Shown here: positions 1-12,064 of the stretch, piece after piece
Layout of the letters: each line of letters starts with the position of its first letter
Numbering within the stretch: the first letter of the stretch is position 1
From: Echinostoma caproni
Taxonomy: Eukaryota; Platyhelminthes; Trematoda; Plagiorchiida; Echinostomatidae
Length of the DNA stretch: 64,000 nucleotides
Assembly (NCBI GenBank): GCA_900618425.1
Contig: UZAN01039377.1
Span: 1 to 64,000, forward strand
Reading direction: 5' to 3'
The notes under the pieces: generated by a model
Seen by the model: the letters and a program-made list of their open reading frames with translations, nothing else
The model's database searches: none
Told to the model about the DNA's origin: nothing
Translations under genes and position numbers: made by a program

Positions 1-369
1 CACTTAATGCAATTTGCTGATCGTCAATGTGAATGGATCATGTCTTGTAGCCAATAGAATGCCATCCCGTGCATTGTGTCGGTAGTGTAAGTATCAGTTT
101 GGGTTATACAAACACAGTAATTCTTTAACATCGTCTTGGTTGAGCGGGTATGCCTCATTCAGATCGAAGTCTACTGTGTGGCAATTGGAGGGTGCTCCTG
201 TCATGGACCGGATTTGCATTTAAGTCACATACACTCGCGAGTTTTCCCACAATCGAGAAGTCAGAGTAAAACATAACAGATCGAGTGGACCAACATAGCA
301 TATTGGTTATCAATTGACCACTCTGCTCAAGTAAATTACTGATAATTAATTACATAGTAAATGTAGCGT

Positions 370-632
370 AAACTGGAAAGCTACGAAGAACTGGGCAGCT
401 GTTTAGACCCGGTTGGGTTTTGTCAGCAGTGCAAATCAATTGATGGGATTGCGAATCGAACCCGGGACCTCACAGATAGAAAGCAAGAACGCTGCCCACT
501 CGGCCACCGGGCTGGTGATCCGAACGCTTTTTTATTTTCCATTTACACGATATGGCACAATTCACCTTTGCGAGCTTGTTGCAGGCCACGGATCTCGCTC
601 ATCTCAGCACTAGTCTCTGGTGTTATGACTGT
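370..632 (-). mobile_element. Hammerhead SINE, copy A (decayed ribozyme)
   Basis: tRNA-derived short element read on the minus strand. The internal Pol III promoter is intact: A box TGGCCGAGTGG (complement of 496-506) and B box GGGTTCGATTC (complement of 453-463). About 100 bases of element sequence precede the tRNA-like head (to about 632), including a 5' arm at 539-570. Downstream of the head is a hammerhead remnant at 391-432: stem I strand GCACTG is present, but the core is CTGACAA (for CTGATGA), TAAA (for GAAA), and the cleavage triplet is GCC (for GTC), so it should not cleave. Fluke SINEs with this plan are known from schistosomes. Confidence 0.75.
446..512 (-). other. tRNA-like head of SINE copy A
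   Basis: Perfect A-box and B-box consensus matches with normal spacing. There is no sensible anticodon arm or 3' acceptor complement, so this is a tRNA-derived promoter and not a working tRNA gene. The GGTGGCCGAGTGG start looks like a serine or leucine tRNA ancestor. Confidence 0.6.
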
Positions 633-644
633 TGGAAACATTTA

Positions 645-3640
645 TAACCGGACTACTGGTGAGTAATGGAGGATTCGATTCAAATAATCATTTGAAAGAA
701 AAACTCAGAAGTATCCACAATGAAAAAGAAAACTATCAAGCTGGAATGGCAGACAATTCCTATGTAAGCAGTGTAGAGTTAACAACCAAAGATCTGTCAG
801 TAATGAATCTACAGGAGAAGTCGATTTGTTGTCCTAAGAAAGACAAAATATAAAAAGGGTTGACGGAGAAAGGCTGATGGGCATTGCTCTGCTACTGCTT
901 TCTTATAAACAGTCTATTCCCACTGACCGAACTTCCACAGTCTACCTCAGGGTTCCCCATGAATTGTACAGATTCATGCTACTTGTCCAAAAGAATGTCA
1001 ATAAATGATAAAATCACAACTGCCCAATCAAATCTAACGAATCCGGGGGAAGTGGAGCCGCATTAGCACGAAGAGGCTAATGGTTGTGCACAACTTGTTC
1101 GACGCAAAATCATCACAAAAGTTCCGGTAGTTCATTCGGTATGGACCCAATTCACTTGAGGGCACAACTGGTCAGTAACTGGGATGTTCTGGTTTCAGTT
1201 TTTAAATTTCTTCTCCTTTTGGTTTTGTCACTACCTTCTGTTCAGAAGATAACGGCTAATTTATTTCTCTCTGAACACTTCCTTACTGAGGTGTTCCGAA
1301 ATGAATGGTAAAACCGAACCAAACCGCGCTCACTGGCTAAGGAGAGGAGGTGCGATAACATGAATCAATTAACTACTTGATCTTCTCGACGAAAACACAA
1401 TGGTGGTAAGCAACTTTGCTGTCGTCCGGTCCAATACCACACTTAACCTATCGGGGCCTTATGTGGCTCGCCACTCCAAGTCCCGGGGAATAGGTTACCG
1501 GTTTCCATCGCTGAACAACAGGTCCTCGTAACTATGGGGTCCCACCCCGCCTGCTGTTCATCACACAAAAGCGTGCAATAAAAATTAAAAAAAATTACCG
1601 CACTCTAGTGCACGCAGATTAGACCCAAACAAGGGGAAGCTATTGGGAAGATACAGTATGGGGTAATCAATGAAATGGTAAATAAACTATGGTGAATGTT
1701 TGTAAGAGTGGAGATGAATCCAATCAAGTGACTAAAACTGTGATGCCCATATATATGCAGGACAAGGAAATTGATAAGAGCAGAGCCGTTTGTTTTACCA
1801 CAAATGTCTCCGATTTTGTCGGAATGTGGTGGTTTACGAGGTTGCCCCAGACTTTAAATGAATTGAGACACCAAGCTGTGATTCACATGGTCCAGCACAC
1901 TGTCCAGTGCAAGTGACTTCAAAGTGAAGCGTAGATACAGTGAATTTTGGTGTTACGGTGATACAAACACAAATATTTGACAAACTCATGGATGGGTGTA
2001 TTCCCCATCTATACTGGATATATAGATCCACGGCTGAATACTGTGGATACTTTATTTCATTTGACGCCAAGCGGCACTGGTTTGTGCAGAGTCCCAATGG
2101 AGATCCTCACCTATGAAAAATAGATGACTTCCGACACAAACGACTCACCTTCCTATCGGTGTAAGTCACTGCAGAGGGTTTTATTCCATATTACTCAACT
2201 CGCAGTTCCTGTTGCCGATATAGTCGGAAAACCATTTGAAAATTCAGAACACATTCGCAGTAATGGTAAACGAAGTCTCATAATTGTTGAACGTTGAGGT
2301 TGCTTAGCTTGTAAACTGATCTTTGTGTACTGTTTGTAATTAAGAGGTTACTTCAGTAATTCAAATGTCGAGATCTTATATTTAGAAGAAGGGGGGGGGG
2401 GTCAGTTGAATTCAACACTGACTAAAGACATTTCATAAATACAATATTTTTGAAAAATGAGTTGTGAGTAGTATCACATTGAATCGTTTAACATACAAAA
2501 TAAGAAAGAACTTTCCGACACCAAATCACATTCATTGTCCAATTTGATTCATCAGGCTTACTTTACCACAGTTCAAAATGGTTAGTTGCGTAATTGATTC
2601 AGACTGGTGTGAATAAACATTGCGTTTTCGTTTGCATTCGTAGACTGCTTTGGCCATACACGATGGGACTGAGTGAAGTACAAATACACAGGCTTGAATC
2701 GAAGTGGCACTGAATTGTATATCCGCGCCAGTTCCTTATGTCGGTAAACATCAAAGTAGGTTCGTACAAATCAGAAGACCACGAATTCTGAATTCGACTA
2801 CAGGGTGAGATGCAGCTGTATACGCAAAATAAACCAATCATGTGGTCTTACTTCTGGTCAGCATATTGGGACAATCGACTTATGTGTCGATCTTGTATTG
2901 TGGGAAACTGAACGGGCGCGTTAGAATTTGTATAATTGCTCATTCACGGTTTTCCACAATTTGCATTCTATCAGTTGGATCAATGAGCAATCGATTCTTT
3001 AAATATATTACTTATTGGTCAGTCCTTACTAAACTCTTTAGAAAAGGTTGAACCTTTGCAACAGAAAGGCATTAAACCCTCGCTACAGTACCTCCCAGTT
3101 CACGTAGAAATACTCAAAAGCTCCAGTGAGGTTAACTCACTGGGATCAAACTTCGGAATGAAACAATTATCCTCTTTTAAGTAACTGAATTGCAATCTAT
3201 TGGTTTGGGTAAGGAAAAATCTCTAATATCATGCCATTTTCATACCACAGAATAGGGGGAAAAGATAATTGTAAAAATGATTTTCTTAATGAAACCATTT
3301 GAGAAATTGCCTTTTGTAATAATTCAGTTTTGTCTGCTGATTGATTTCAATTATCCGTGGCGCACAGAGTAACGCCAGCCAAACGCAATAATAAAGAAAG
3401 AGGGTCATCTGGGACGTAAACAATAAACATTCAGGTTGGAAAGTGAAATGCTCACTCGCGAATCACTATTATATTCAATCATAAAATAGAATGAATATCA
3501 ATCTCTTGCAGCACAGGCAAACCAGCAAACTCAAACAAAAAAGCCCATGTACAGATGTAGTGAACACTGGTCTAAGTTTGGTCGCGGGGAAGGTGAAATT
3601 TATAGCAGTTCTAAGCCCTCTGTGTATTATTTCCCCTAAA
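645..3640. other. No gene recognised
   Basis: AT-rich sequence with only short random open frames, the GC-rich island at 1390-1590 and a G tract at 2391-2401. No splice-supported exon or transposon domain was seen. Confidence 0.5.
1390..1590. repeat. GC-rich island, probable unknown repeat
   Basis: A 200-base stretch clearly richer in G and C than its AT-rich surroundings, ending in an A-rich tail with AATAAA and poly-A-like runs (1579-1596). The composition and A-rich tail suggest an inserted retroelement fragment, but no protein or promoter motif was recognised. Confidence 0.3.
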
Positions 3641-3654
3641 TGGGATCCTTATAA

Positions 3655-4425
3655 ATAGTTCTTTCTTGGGGACACAGATGGGGTATATTCTTCTCCGGAG
3701 TAAGCCAAATTCTCTTATCAATGAATTTTCCAATGATGAATCATTGTCATACAGCGTTTGGTGGATGATGCGTAGTTCTTCATCCAGTGCGTCTTCTGAA
3801 CAACTCTTCCGGGCTCTGAAGAATAGAACCTGGAATGGGTTTTTTTGTATCTCACAGGAACGAAACTACAGAATTTGGTTTATTGACCATTCATGTTTTA
3901 TATCTGTGTATCTGGATTCTCACTGATCCACCTGCTCTCCACGATAGAGCTATAGATCATGATCTACAGTGAATTCCATTGATGGACGGGCTTCGTTAAC
4001 TTCTTCCAGTATCTATGGGATGCCATTTTCGCGATCGGCTACACACAAGACATCATCCATATATCTACTGTACCGTGCTTAGCTTTCAACAGTTGAGCAT
4101 AGCGTACTTCTTTCTAGCTTAGCCTCGAAGATGTCAGTTAGCAACGGGCCGAGTAGAGATCCCCTTGACAACCCATGGCAACTTTGGCATTTTGGTCGCA
4201 AACATATAGGAACTCTTACCATGTTGCACATGTAGCGCCTCTGCTAATCTCAAGTAACTCATGTTTGAGTACGGCCGTATCTATCATCTTTACGAGACAG
4301 ATGAAAAGGCAAATCACTAAACTATTTTTGTTGGCACATGATCTCCGAATAGATAACAAATCTTTCACTGTAATCTTACTGTGATCTCTACTCATATTAA
4401 GGCTCGACTGGATTATCCATATCAT
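3655..4425 (-). mobile_element. Penelope-like element, RT fragment (decayed)
   Basis: Reverse-strand reading recovers Penelope-type reverse transcriptase pieces in order across frameshifts: a region before 'AMG' (4216-4425), GSLLGPLLTDIFEAKLE (about 4095-4150, the box normally MGSPLSPxLA), the catalytic box RYMDDVLCVAD (about 4022-4054), then ILEEVNEARPSMEFT. Further on (3690-3890) it reads FRARKSCSEDALDEELR, a segment found after the palm in this class. Several stops and at least two frameshifts are present, so it is dead. No GIY-YIG domain is left on this copy. It belongs to a different lineage from the element at 61.4-64 kb. Confidence 0.72.
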
Positions 4426-4979
4426 CCAACTATAAAACGGATCCTAAAATGTAGAACTGATCCATAGGTGAACTTAAATATAAAAATGCGAGCAATTATG
4501 GAGTTTGGGTGATTTCGATTTCAGGTCATTACAGTCATTTTCATTTGACCAAAACTATGCAATGAGAAGTTTCCAAAAGCCTCAGTATGGTCGGGGGTGG
4601 GTGTCTAGGGTTGCGGCTGGTCACCCTTCTGTGGTGATCCTGGCCTACGAGATAACGCGCACCGCGGAGCGACACGTTACAGCAGCTGAGCGGATAACTG
4701 TTAAGTGTTGCTGCTTATGTTAAGCCTAAATCAAAGTGTCCCAGCTATGATGTTTGTTTGCAACATCTCTTTCGGTCTTGCGTTGAACTATACACAAATT
4801 GTCTTTGTTGATGTGTTCAACGATAGTCTACCAGTTCGAATGTACTTGTGCGGTTACTTATGTAAGTCAAACGCATCAACAAAACATTGACGAATTCCAT
4901 TGGATTCGCGTCGGAAGGAGTGCAGAGTCAAGTTAGAATCGGGATTATCAGTTCAAGTGGAAACCGCATTGATCGTAGT

Positions 4980-5264
4980 TGTTGTGACTTACAATACGTT
5001 TGTCATACATGCCTGTGGTCAGATAGATAGATTGATTGATTTACTGATAGATCAATCGATTGGCTTACTGTTTGAAGGCCGGTTTGACGCCATCCGGATT
5101 TTGTGACTTGTGAGCCTGTGTTGGCCTGCCTGCTTTCCTTCCTACATGTTGCCTGTTTCTGCTCTACCACCGGTCTATGAACCGGCTATATATGTGGCGT
5201 CTACAATAAACGTATTGCTCAATTCACTATGTGCTTATTTAACTACTTCACCTAGAACACAACA
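4980..5264 (+). mobile_element. Solo LTR, 285 bp, with target duplication
   Basis: The repeat starts TGTTGTG and ends CACAACA, a perfect 7-bp terminal inverted repeat with the usual TG...CA ends. It is flanked directly by GTAGT on both sides (4975-4979 and 5265-5269), a 5-bp target site duplication. Inside are a TATA-like run (5187-5193) and an AATAAA signal (5205-5210). No primer site or coding region follows, so this is a solo LTR left by recombination between the two LTRs of a full element. A 5-bp duplication fits Gypsy, Copia or BEL/Pao elements; the strand is set by the polyadenylation signal. Confidence 0.85.
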
Positions 5265-5269
5265 GTAGT

Positions 5270-6040
5270 TTACAGAGTTCCGCGCAATGCCCCAAAGAAA
5301 ATCCGACACCGAATGTTCCGAACAGCGGAAGCGATTGGCATCTCGCTTTTGAAGTATGAGCACTGTTCATCGAAAAAATTGATTCAAACTTTTTAAATTC
5401 CATTAATAAAATTCGATTACGTTACCATTTTCAGTTAATAAAAATTGTAATGAAAAAGAGAAATTCCAAAAAAGGATTCTGCCTATATGACATGTATTAA
5501 TTACGGTTAATCCTCCTATAACATAATAGTCATTCAGTGGTATTTTTCTCGAACTGCTTGTCTGAACCGCAACTTGTATTCTACAATAAGAATGGTTTAT
5601 TTGAAAACGACTTTTAATCTGAACTTCACTTCTCGCCGCATCGAAGGTCTTCTACCGATCGACGTAGATACAGTTTAAGGAATAATAGGTTGAGAAACAA
5701 CTATAAGAAAATGGTTTATCCACATAAATTCATAAAATAAGATTTTATTTGGTAAATCAAATTCACAGGAGATAGTATCTTTATCTCCAACGAACTTCTC
5801 TTCTAAAATGTTCAACCAACCATCCTGAAAAGAGCAGTTAGAACTACGTCAATTTTTGGTAGCATTTCAGAACGTATAAAGAACTACATTTAGCAAAGCT
5901 AAACAAACTAGAAGCAAAATATTATTACGAATATATTTTACTTTTGCTGATGAAGTTAACTTGCTGCTAGTTGAAACTTTTCACGTTTCTAATATTAACT
6001 GTCTGTCCGATGCACTTTTCTTTAACTTTTGACTGACGAA
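5270..6040. other. Intergenic, nothing recognised
   Basis: AT-rich sequence between the solo LTR and the EF-hand gene promoter. No gene or repeat was identified. Confidence 0.5.
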
Positions 6041-6122
6041 CCAATAAGCAATCAGGCGTAAGCTGAAACTGTGCGGCACGATGTGATTGGTCCGTACTTA
6101 ATACGGGTGTATGCGTATATAA
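6041..6122 (+). promoter_or_regulatory. Core promoter of the EF-hand protein gene
   Basis: A forward CCAAT box lies at 6041-6045, an inverted one (GATTGG) at 6085-6090, and a TATA box (TATATAA) at 6116-6122. This spacing is typical of an RNA polymerase II promoter. The start codon at 6202 is 80 bases after the TATA box, so transcription would begin near 6145-6150 with a leader of about 50 bases. The role is inferred from position and motif order. Confidence 0.6.
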
Positions 6123-6201
6123 CCGATATGAACCTGCAGTTTGTTGAAGGCCAAGTTTGTGACGCAACTGCTTGCTTGATTATTCGTTCGAATCACCCAT
6201 C

Positions 6202-9200
6202 ATGACCGACAAAGAGTAAGTATCGCATTCATTGAAAATGGTGTCTGACAATCAGAGGTATTAAATGAATAATGTTTTCTGTCCGTGTCCTTATACAACA
6301 CATGTTTTGTGTTCTACTGAGTTGAAAAAAAACGAGTAATGTAAATATAAGAACACTTGTTCGATTTATAGTTTGGTTTACTCAAAACAAAAACTGGAAT
6401 CCAATAACTGATGATAATTTAAGGACGATTGTGTCAGTAATCACTTCATTTTGGTAACCTTTTACCCCTAGACTGCATGTGGGTATTACCTCAGATACTG
6501 ATGGATTTTATACAGTCGGTTCCTATCATGTTATCGTCCGGTAATTACTGTTTGAATATAACACGTGTTTTTTGAATTGAATGTATTTAATTTTTCATCT
6601 GGAATGTTTGGTACATCTTGGGGGCCTGTGGTATATTGGTGGGTTTTGTTAATGTTCGTGACCTCACTTATTTCGGGGGGCAAAACAAGCAAGTGCTACA
6701 AAAAATAAAACAATTTATGGTACTATAGAAGTTTTGATTAAAGCATATATGAAATGACTAAAAAATTGAAACAAAAGAAAGTAACTAGCATACAGGAGTA
6801 CATGATGAAGCGGTGCGCTTTTAGGAGAGCTGTGGAGTGCTTTTCTGGGCTGTGCAATACATTGAACCCATCATCATCGGCCAATTTGCATCTTCATCAG
6901 TTAGATTGCAATATATTATTCATTGGCTATTACTTAAATTGAGGCTAATGGTTTGATAATTGCAGTGTGAACAGTGTCTGGTGTATTTAGGAGCATAGAA
7001 AGAGTTTTGTGAGAATGGGAAGACCAAGGAACCCACAAGAACATAATTAATGAAAGTGATTGAGAAAAGTATTTTATTGAATAACTTCATCCTGTCATTA
7101 CAGTTAAATAAAAACGGAAACTAAGGTCTAATATTCGGATGTTCTTGGTTTGTGTTTGAAGCCGATTGGCACAGAGCAGGNGTATTGTGAGTTGAGGGTA
7201 AACAGAGTGAATAAGTAGGCATTTAAGGTTATCCGAGCGATGCCTCCCTAATCCACTGAAGGCCGTAAGACAACATCATTTCAAAACAGCAAAGGCAATA
7301 ACCATCCGCCTATGCAGTCCGTTGTGGATCCAGTCCTACGTGTGCGCATGACTATTCCCATGATATTGTGACCCAAACAGGTAAGCGTTAACCNCGACCC
7401 TGCCCCAACCCTCATTTGTCTCACCCCTGTTCTCAGTCACCTAAAATCCAGCTTTATATGTGAACAACACAATCTACAAACTATTACTTCTATTGAAACT
7501 GACAAACCCCAAATATAGCGTGAATAAAAAATCCTTTTTCTATTATTATATACCATTGAATTGCCCAGAGAATGAAGTTATAGGTATTTTGTATTTATCC
7601 AACTGTTAAGATAATAATCTCCAGTTAGCACTCAATAAATGTAGTCGCCACTTCCTGCATTGTCACCTATCGCGAGAATTCTAAAACCTGACTCAAGCCA
7701 CTGGCGAAAGATGACTGCATTTTTAATTTGTAATAAAGGAATAATTCATAAATTATCAAACTAAAAGAGACCTAACTTCTAACGTCACTATTGTTGGTTG
7801 CAGTAAACTAGAGGCTGTTCAGGGAACAGCCAATTTGTACTTCATCACTCAACCAGTTGATTTTTTGTTGAAAGGATAAGCTGAATTTGTGACGTTAGGT
7901 CCCGTTCCGTAATATTACGCATCCACGTTAACGCTGTTAACAATTTAGTTAACTTGGAATACCTATAAAAATAAAGCTAATGAATGCGTCTTATTTGACG
8001 GAGTTGTTCGCCGGACTCATGTCATCACTAAGAAAAATAGTGGTCATTTGAAAATTCCTCAACTGAGTGAGACTAAAAAGAATCATTTTCCAGAACTAGA
8101 GTAAATGTAGTAGATTTATATCAATTTTTATGGCAAAATATCTTTGTAGAATGCTTCTTAACCAGTCACATTCTACACCCTCCCCCCCCNGAACATGAAC
8201 ACCATGATCGTGGTTAGAAAAGGACCACAGTACAAGGCCTTTTCGAAAGCTAAGCTCACGAGCATAACACACATAGAAAGGACCTGGATGTAGGACACCT
8301 AATTTCGGGCTGCTTAGGGCTCCGATAACCAGCACAGATGAAGCAGATTCTGAACAAGGCTAAATAACAAGCTCCATACAGTGAATCTGACATGAAGGAT
8401 TGGTTTCAAATCAGCACATATTGAAGAGGCCCCCGAAGAGAACGTTTCAAATACAATTTTCTAAACTCTCTTTGAATACTTCTATCTCGATGTTCGTGCA
8501 ACAATATGCCACCAAACAATGAATGTTTTTCATGGTGATTAGCATTTATACACCATGATGGTTGAGTTGAGTCAGCGTTTACGTAAATACAACCAATACA
8601 TATGTAGTATACCAATTAAAAAATTTCGAGAATGGTTGCTGAATGAACTAGATAGTTGGTTAACTTCATAGGCAATTGAACAAATTACCGGTGGTCTTTG
8701 CTAAATCAAAACGAATGCGCGATTGATAGGGAAAACGGGAATTGCGGTAAGTAGTCTTACGCGAAAGTAAACCTTTACATTTACTCAAATGTTATGTTGT
8801 GGACAAAGACTGATCGAAATTGTTGCTAAACGGATAGAAAGTGTTCAAAAGTATTTTCGAACAAAACTGTTTACAGGGATTTGAATGGAGTCTGTAGATC
8901 GTGGTGCACTTGATACACACCAATCAATACACCTTTCGTGCAACGATTCTGCATAATTCAACTTCCGCACATGCCGTTCAAGTCGGCAGATTTATGAAGA
9001 CTGGAACAACGGTCCGGAGAACGAGAGGGCCATTTGTTAATTTCGAAAACAACTGACCCAGTTATCAAAACAAAGCTGTGATCGGACCAGGAATTTGTCC
9101 ACCAATGGTACGATCCTCACAGTCAACAAATTCCGGTTCACTTACTTCATATATAGCCACTATTATTTGTCACTTTCGCGTAGGCGGAGCCCAAAGCATT

Positions 9201-11527
9201 GATGTATTTCGGTTTTGCTTTGCTGTTCACTCCAACATACTGCACAAGGCGTGTGCGCTCACATACACATCACATAAGCCTTAAATGCATGTGCGCTTCT
9301 CACCGTACACAAGCTACATTCATTATCGCCGCGGNGAACAGTGCACCATTAAGGTTGACAAGTTTATCGTCAGAATATCTGATAAACAACCGTGAGAGAT
9401 ACTTAACAGAAGCTTTGGAGTCTTTTTCTTTGATTCAGATGAGTTTGATTATCAACCAGAATTAAAATCATGTGTTGGTTACACATTGACCTCATTGGGA
9501 TGACGCCCACGTAAATTGCTTATAAATAACTGGATTGTGGGTGTTTCCACAAAGTTTTTCTGCCAGGGTTTCTTCGAGCTGCTTTAAAAGTAGTGCAACA
9601 CACTCACTTATCCTCTAGCATCACCCCAATGATGAGGTAACTCGAGTGCTTGAACAAACGCGTCCGATCGGCAGAGTATTAGGGCGGATATATGTATGTT
9701 TTTACCATAGTGAAGAGCAAAGCTCTACTGACCACTTGATAAACCAGAGAGAGAGAGTAGGTTTAATTTAAATAAGTTTGTCTACAGACAAGATATACAA
9801 ACATTAAACAAAACATGAACTGTTTCAAAGGCGGGCGAATTAAAAACCTTATCTTGCATTCACGACATTTTCTGATACACACTATTTCAATATTGTATTC
9901 ACCAGTACTTAACTCCGCTATACATGGCTCTAATCCAGCACCGAAGGAAAACATTAGTAAACAGAATTTAAATAAGTTTTATCACTCAACAAAATATTCC
10001 ACGGTGAAATCCACGTTCCCAGGGAAATTGCACTGAAATGCATCGGTGTAGAGCTTTACCAAATCCCCAAATTGGAAAAAGAGATCCAAATTTTAATTTA
10101 CCAAAAATTAAAATAGGCTAATGAAAATTAAGATTTGCTGCTGTTAGCGGCATAAATGTTTCATCTTCTAATGGATGGAAATCACTGAGGTAGAACCGAT
10201 ATGTTCATGCTCTCTTTCTGTACTTTTAAACGATACTAATCTGCAAGAAACGCGATGAAAACGGTTAGCAACTGTACAGTTTTAACAGTTAAGGAAGTAG
10301 ATAAATGGATTTCACACGTGTGCCAGTTCATGGACAGAGGTCATGACATTGTAACTACCCGCATAATTTCCATATTTGAATTCCACGTGAGGTACATTCC
10401 CTCACACTTTAGTGGAACCGTTACATTTTACCCCTTCAACTCACATGTGCAGTATTGCATGTCAGCGAACTAGCAGAAAGCGGAATACTCATTTTCATTC
10501 AACTTTTATCTCTGATTGAACAGTGGGGTTTACCATAAATAACCGTTCCTCTCTCTCTTGAGTGAACTGATGTGTGAATCTCTGGTGAGCTTTTATTTGG
10601 TTAGTCAAAGAATAGAACATTGTGAACAGTAATCCATCATCGTTGTGACGAATGGCACGAAATGTGCAAAACTCGCTCACGAAACGATAAGTGGTAGCTT
10701 ACATAAGTGGGAAACATTAGCTTGTGACTCCAAACTGGTGACGAACAGTTGCATCATTCTATTTGGATAGACCCATTCCCCCGCCTCACGAATTACAGTG
10801 TAAGCGTGATTTGGAACGGAGCGTAACAAACCACCCAAAATGTGCACAAAACTGCTGCTAAAAACTGAAGCAAAAGCTTCATTTTAGGAAAACCCCTTGG
10901 AAAGATTATCTGCTTCTGTGTAATGAGTAAATTAAAATGTACTAGGTCGAGATTTCCTCTTTGATATTATGAGACAACCTCATTCCTTCATTTGGAGTGC
11001 TAAATGTGTTCAATTTAGGCTTCAAGAACTGGTCAAATAATACTTGTCGGGGAAATAGACCAGTGATTGCAGTATTTGAACTTCACCCACAAATTAAGGC
11101 TGTGCTAATTTATCTCAATCAGTTTTGGTTATTGTAGTGATATCTTTAGAATTGTATAATAAGCTAGTTTATTTACCCGATTAGAAGCTAGCCAGAGTAC
11201 CCTGTCACTGCTCACAGTCAGATTTATCTCAAACTATTGTGCCCGGAGCATGTTCTCATATACGTTTCTTCCAATTAATCGTCACATTCCACTTCTATGT
11301 TTAACAGCGCTTTCACTCAAGAGGTTCAGGCAACCTTCAAAGAACTGGACACAGATGGGAATGGGACAGTTACGGCCAAGGAACTGAAAGCAAAACTGGA
11401 ACAAATGTGCGGTCGACCCTTGCAGATGACCACAGTGGAACTGTTCATGAAGCAGTATGATATCGATGGCGATAAAATGTGGTCTGAAGCCGAGCTGGCC
11501 GAGTTCCTCAGAAAGAATAAGGAATAG
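6202..11527 (+). CDS. 8-kDa-type EF-hand calcium-binding protein, two exons
   Basis: Small soluble calcium sensor or buffer with two EF-hands, of the 8-kDa trematode type. Coding part 1 is 6202-6215: ATGACCGACAAAGA followed by the donor GTAAGT at 6216. Coding part 2 is 11308-11527, after the acceptor TTAACAG, and ends in TAG. The split codon GA|C joins in frame and gives 77 residues. Loop 1 (residues 19-30, DTDGNGTVTAKE) is a canonical 12-residue calcium loop. Loop 2 (56-67, DIDGDKMWSEAE) keeps Asp1, Asp3, Asp5 and Glu12 but has Lys at position 6, where Gly is usual, and Trp at position 8. It may bind calcium weakly. The reading frame alone would suggest an ATG at 11297, but that ATG lies inside the intron's acceptor region. 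Family members are usually about 69-70 residues, so this one is slightly long. There is no signal peptide. No AATAAA lies close after the stop; the nearest is at 12078. Confidence 0.82.
6216..11307 (+). other. Intron 1 of the EF-hand protein gene
   Basis: A GT-AG intron of 5,092 bases that splits codon 5 after its second base. It contains AT-rich sequence, four single-N positions (7182, 7394, 8190, 9334) and a C-tract next to one of them. I recognised no transposon or RNA gene in it. Short open frames at 9078-9284, 10255-10473 and 10495-10680 have no support beyond being open. Confidence 0.75.
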
Positions 11528-11602
11528 TCACTTATCCTTGCCTGTGTCAACCATTCTGAATATCAGGCATTTTGTGCAAGATCAAGGCAATTCTGTGAAT
11601 TT

Positions 11603-11625
11603 TGTTTATTATTATTATTATTATT
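11603..11625 (+). repeat. (TTA)n microsatellite in the presumed 3' UTR
   Basis: A run of about seven ATT/TTA triplets lies 76 bases after the stop codon of the EF-hand gene. It is a likely polymorphic simple repeat. Confidence 0.8.
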
Positions 11626-11866
11626 ACCATTGGTGTTGTTGTTCTTGTCGATGTGACTTTGGTTATGATGTAAAAGAACATCCAAACTTCGACAATATTT
11701 TCATTTTATATGCATCCTAATATGAAATGTTGTGCATGGCAAATTGTCGATCCGATCATGTGCTCCGTGAGACTCACTGAAAAGCCTGGCACCTCTCCCA
11801 AATGACTGTGGGAGTGCTATCATGCTGAACACTTGTTTTTCACGTCCGCAGGTTACATTTGTCTCA

Positions 11867-12064
11867 CTATTCGATCAAGTACTGTTTTTTAATCGTGTTG
11901 GAGCGAATCAGTGTATCCCCGTACTTTTTCAATGAACCGACAAGTTGAGCAAACAATGGTTGAAAAATAACATGGATATTACCCCAGACGTTTGTCACAA
12001 CGAAATTACAATGAATGTTCTTGCGTAAGGCTTGTATCATTTGAGCTACTTGATGAATATATGG
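11867..12064 (-). CDS. Candidate last exon, gene unknown (faint RAD51/XRCC2-like look)
   Basis: On the minus strand a strong acceptor (long T-rich tract ending GTGTCTTCCAG) is followed at 12064 by 65 open codons and a TAG at 11867-11869. The peptide begins PYIHQVAQMIQALRK, then has NIHCNFVVTN and ends near SNTIKKQYLIE. The 'hydrophobic run then VVTN' and 'SN-x-x-KK' pieces recall the C-terminal part of RAD51-family proteins, XRCC2 in particular, but the match is from memory and weak. It faces the EF-hand gene tail to tail. No canonical AATAAA follows on this strand; ATATAAAA near 11707 could serve. No upstream exon was found. Confidence 0.38.
   Translation of the reverse strand, partial: PYIHQVAQMIQALRKNIHCNFVVTNVWGNIHVIFQPLFAQLVGSLKKYGDTLIRSNTIKKQYLIE

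Noticed and set aside
5947..5992. CTGATGA followed by GAAAC on the plus strand, a possible extra hammerhead
   Set aside because: The intervening stem does not abut the core boxes, no GTC triplet or stem I partner follows, and the site matches no repeat family.
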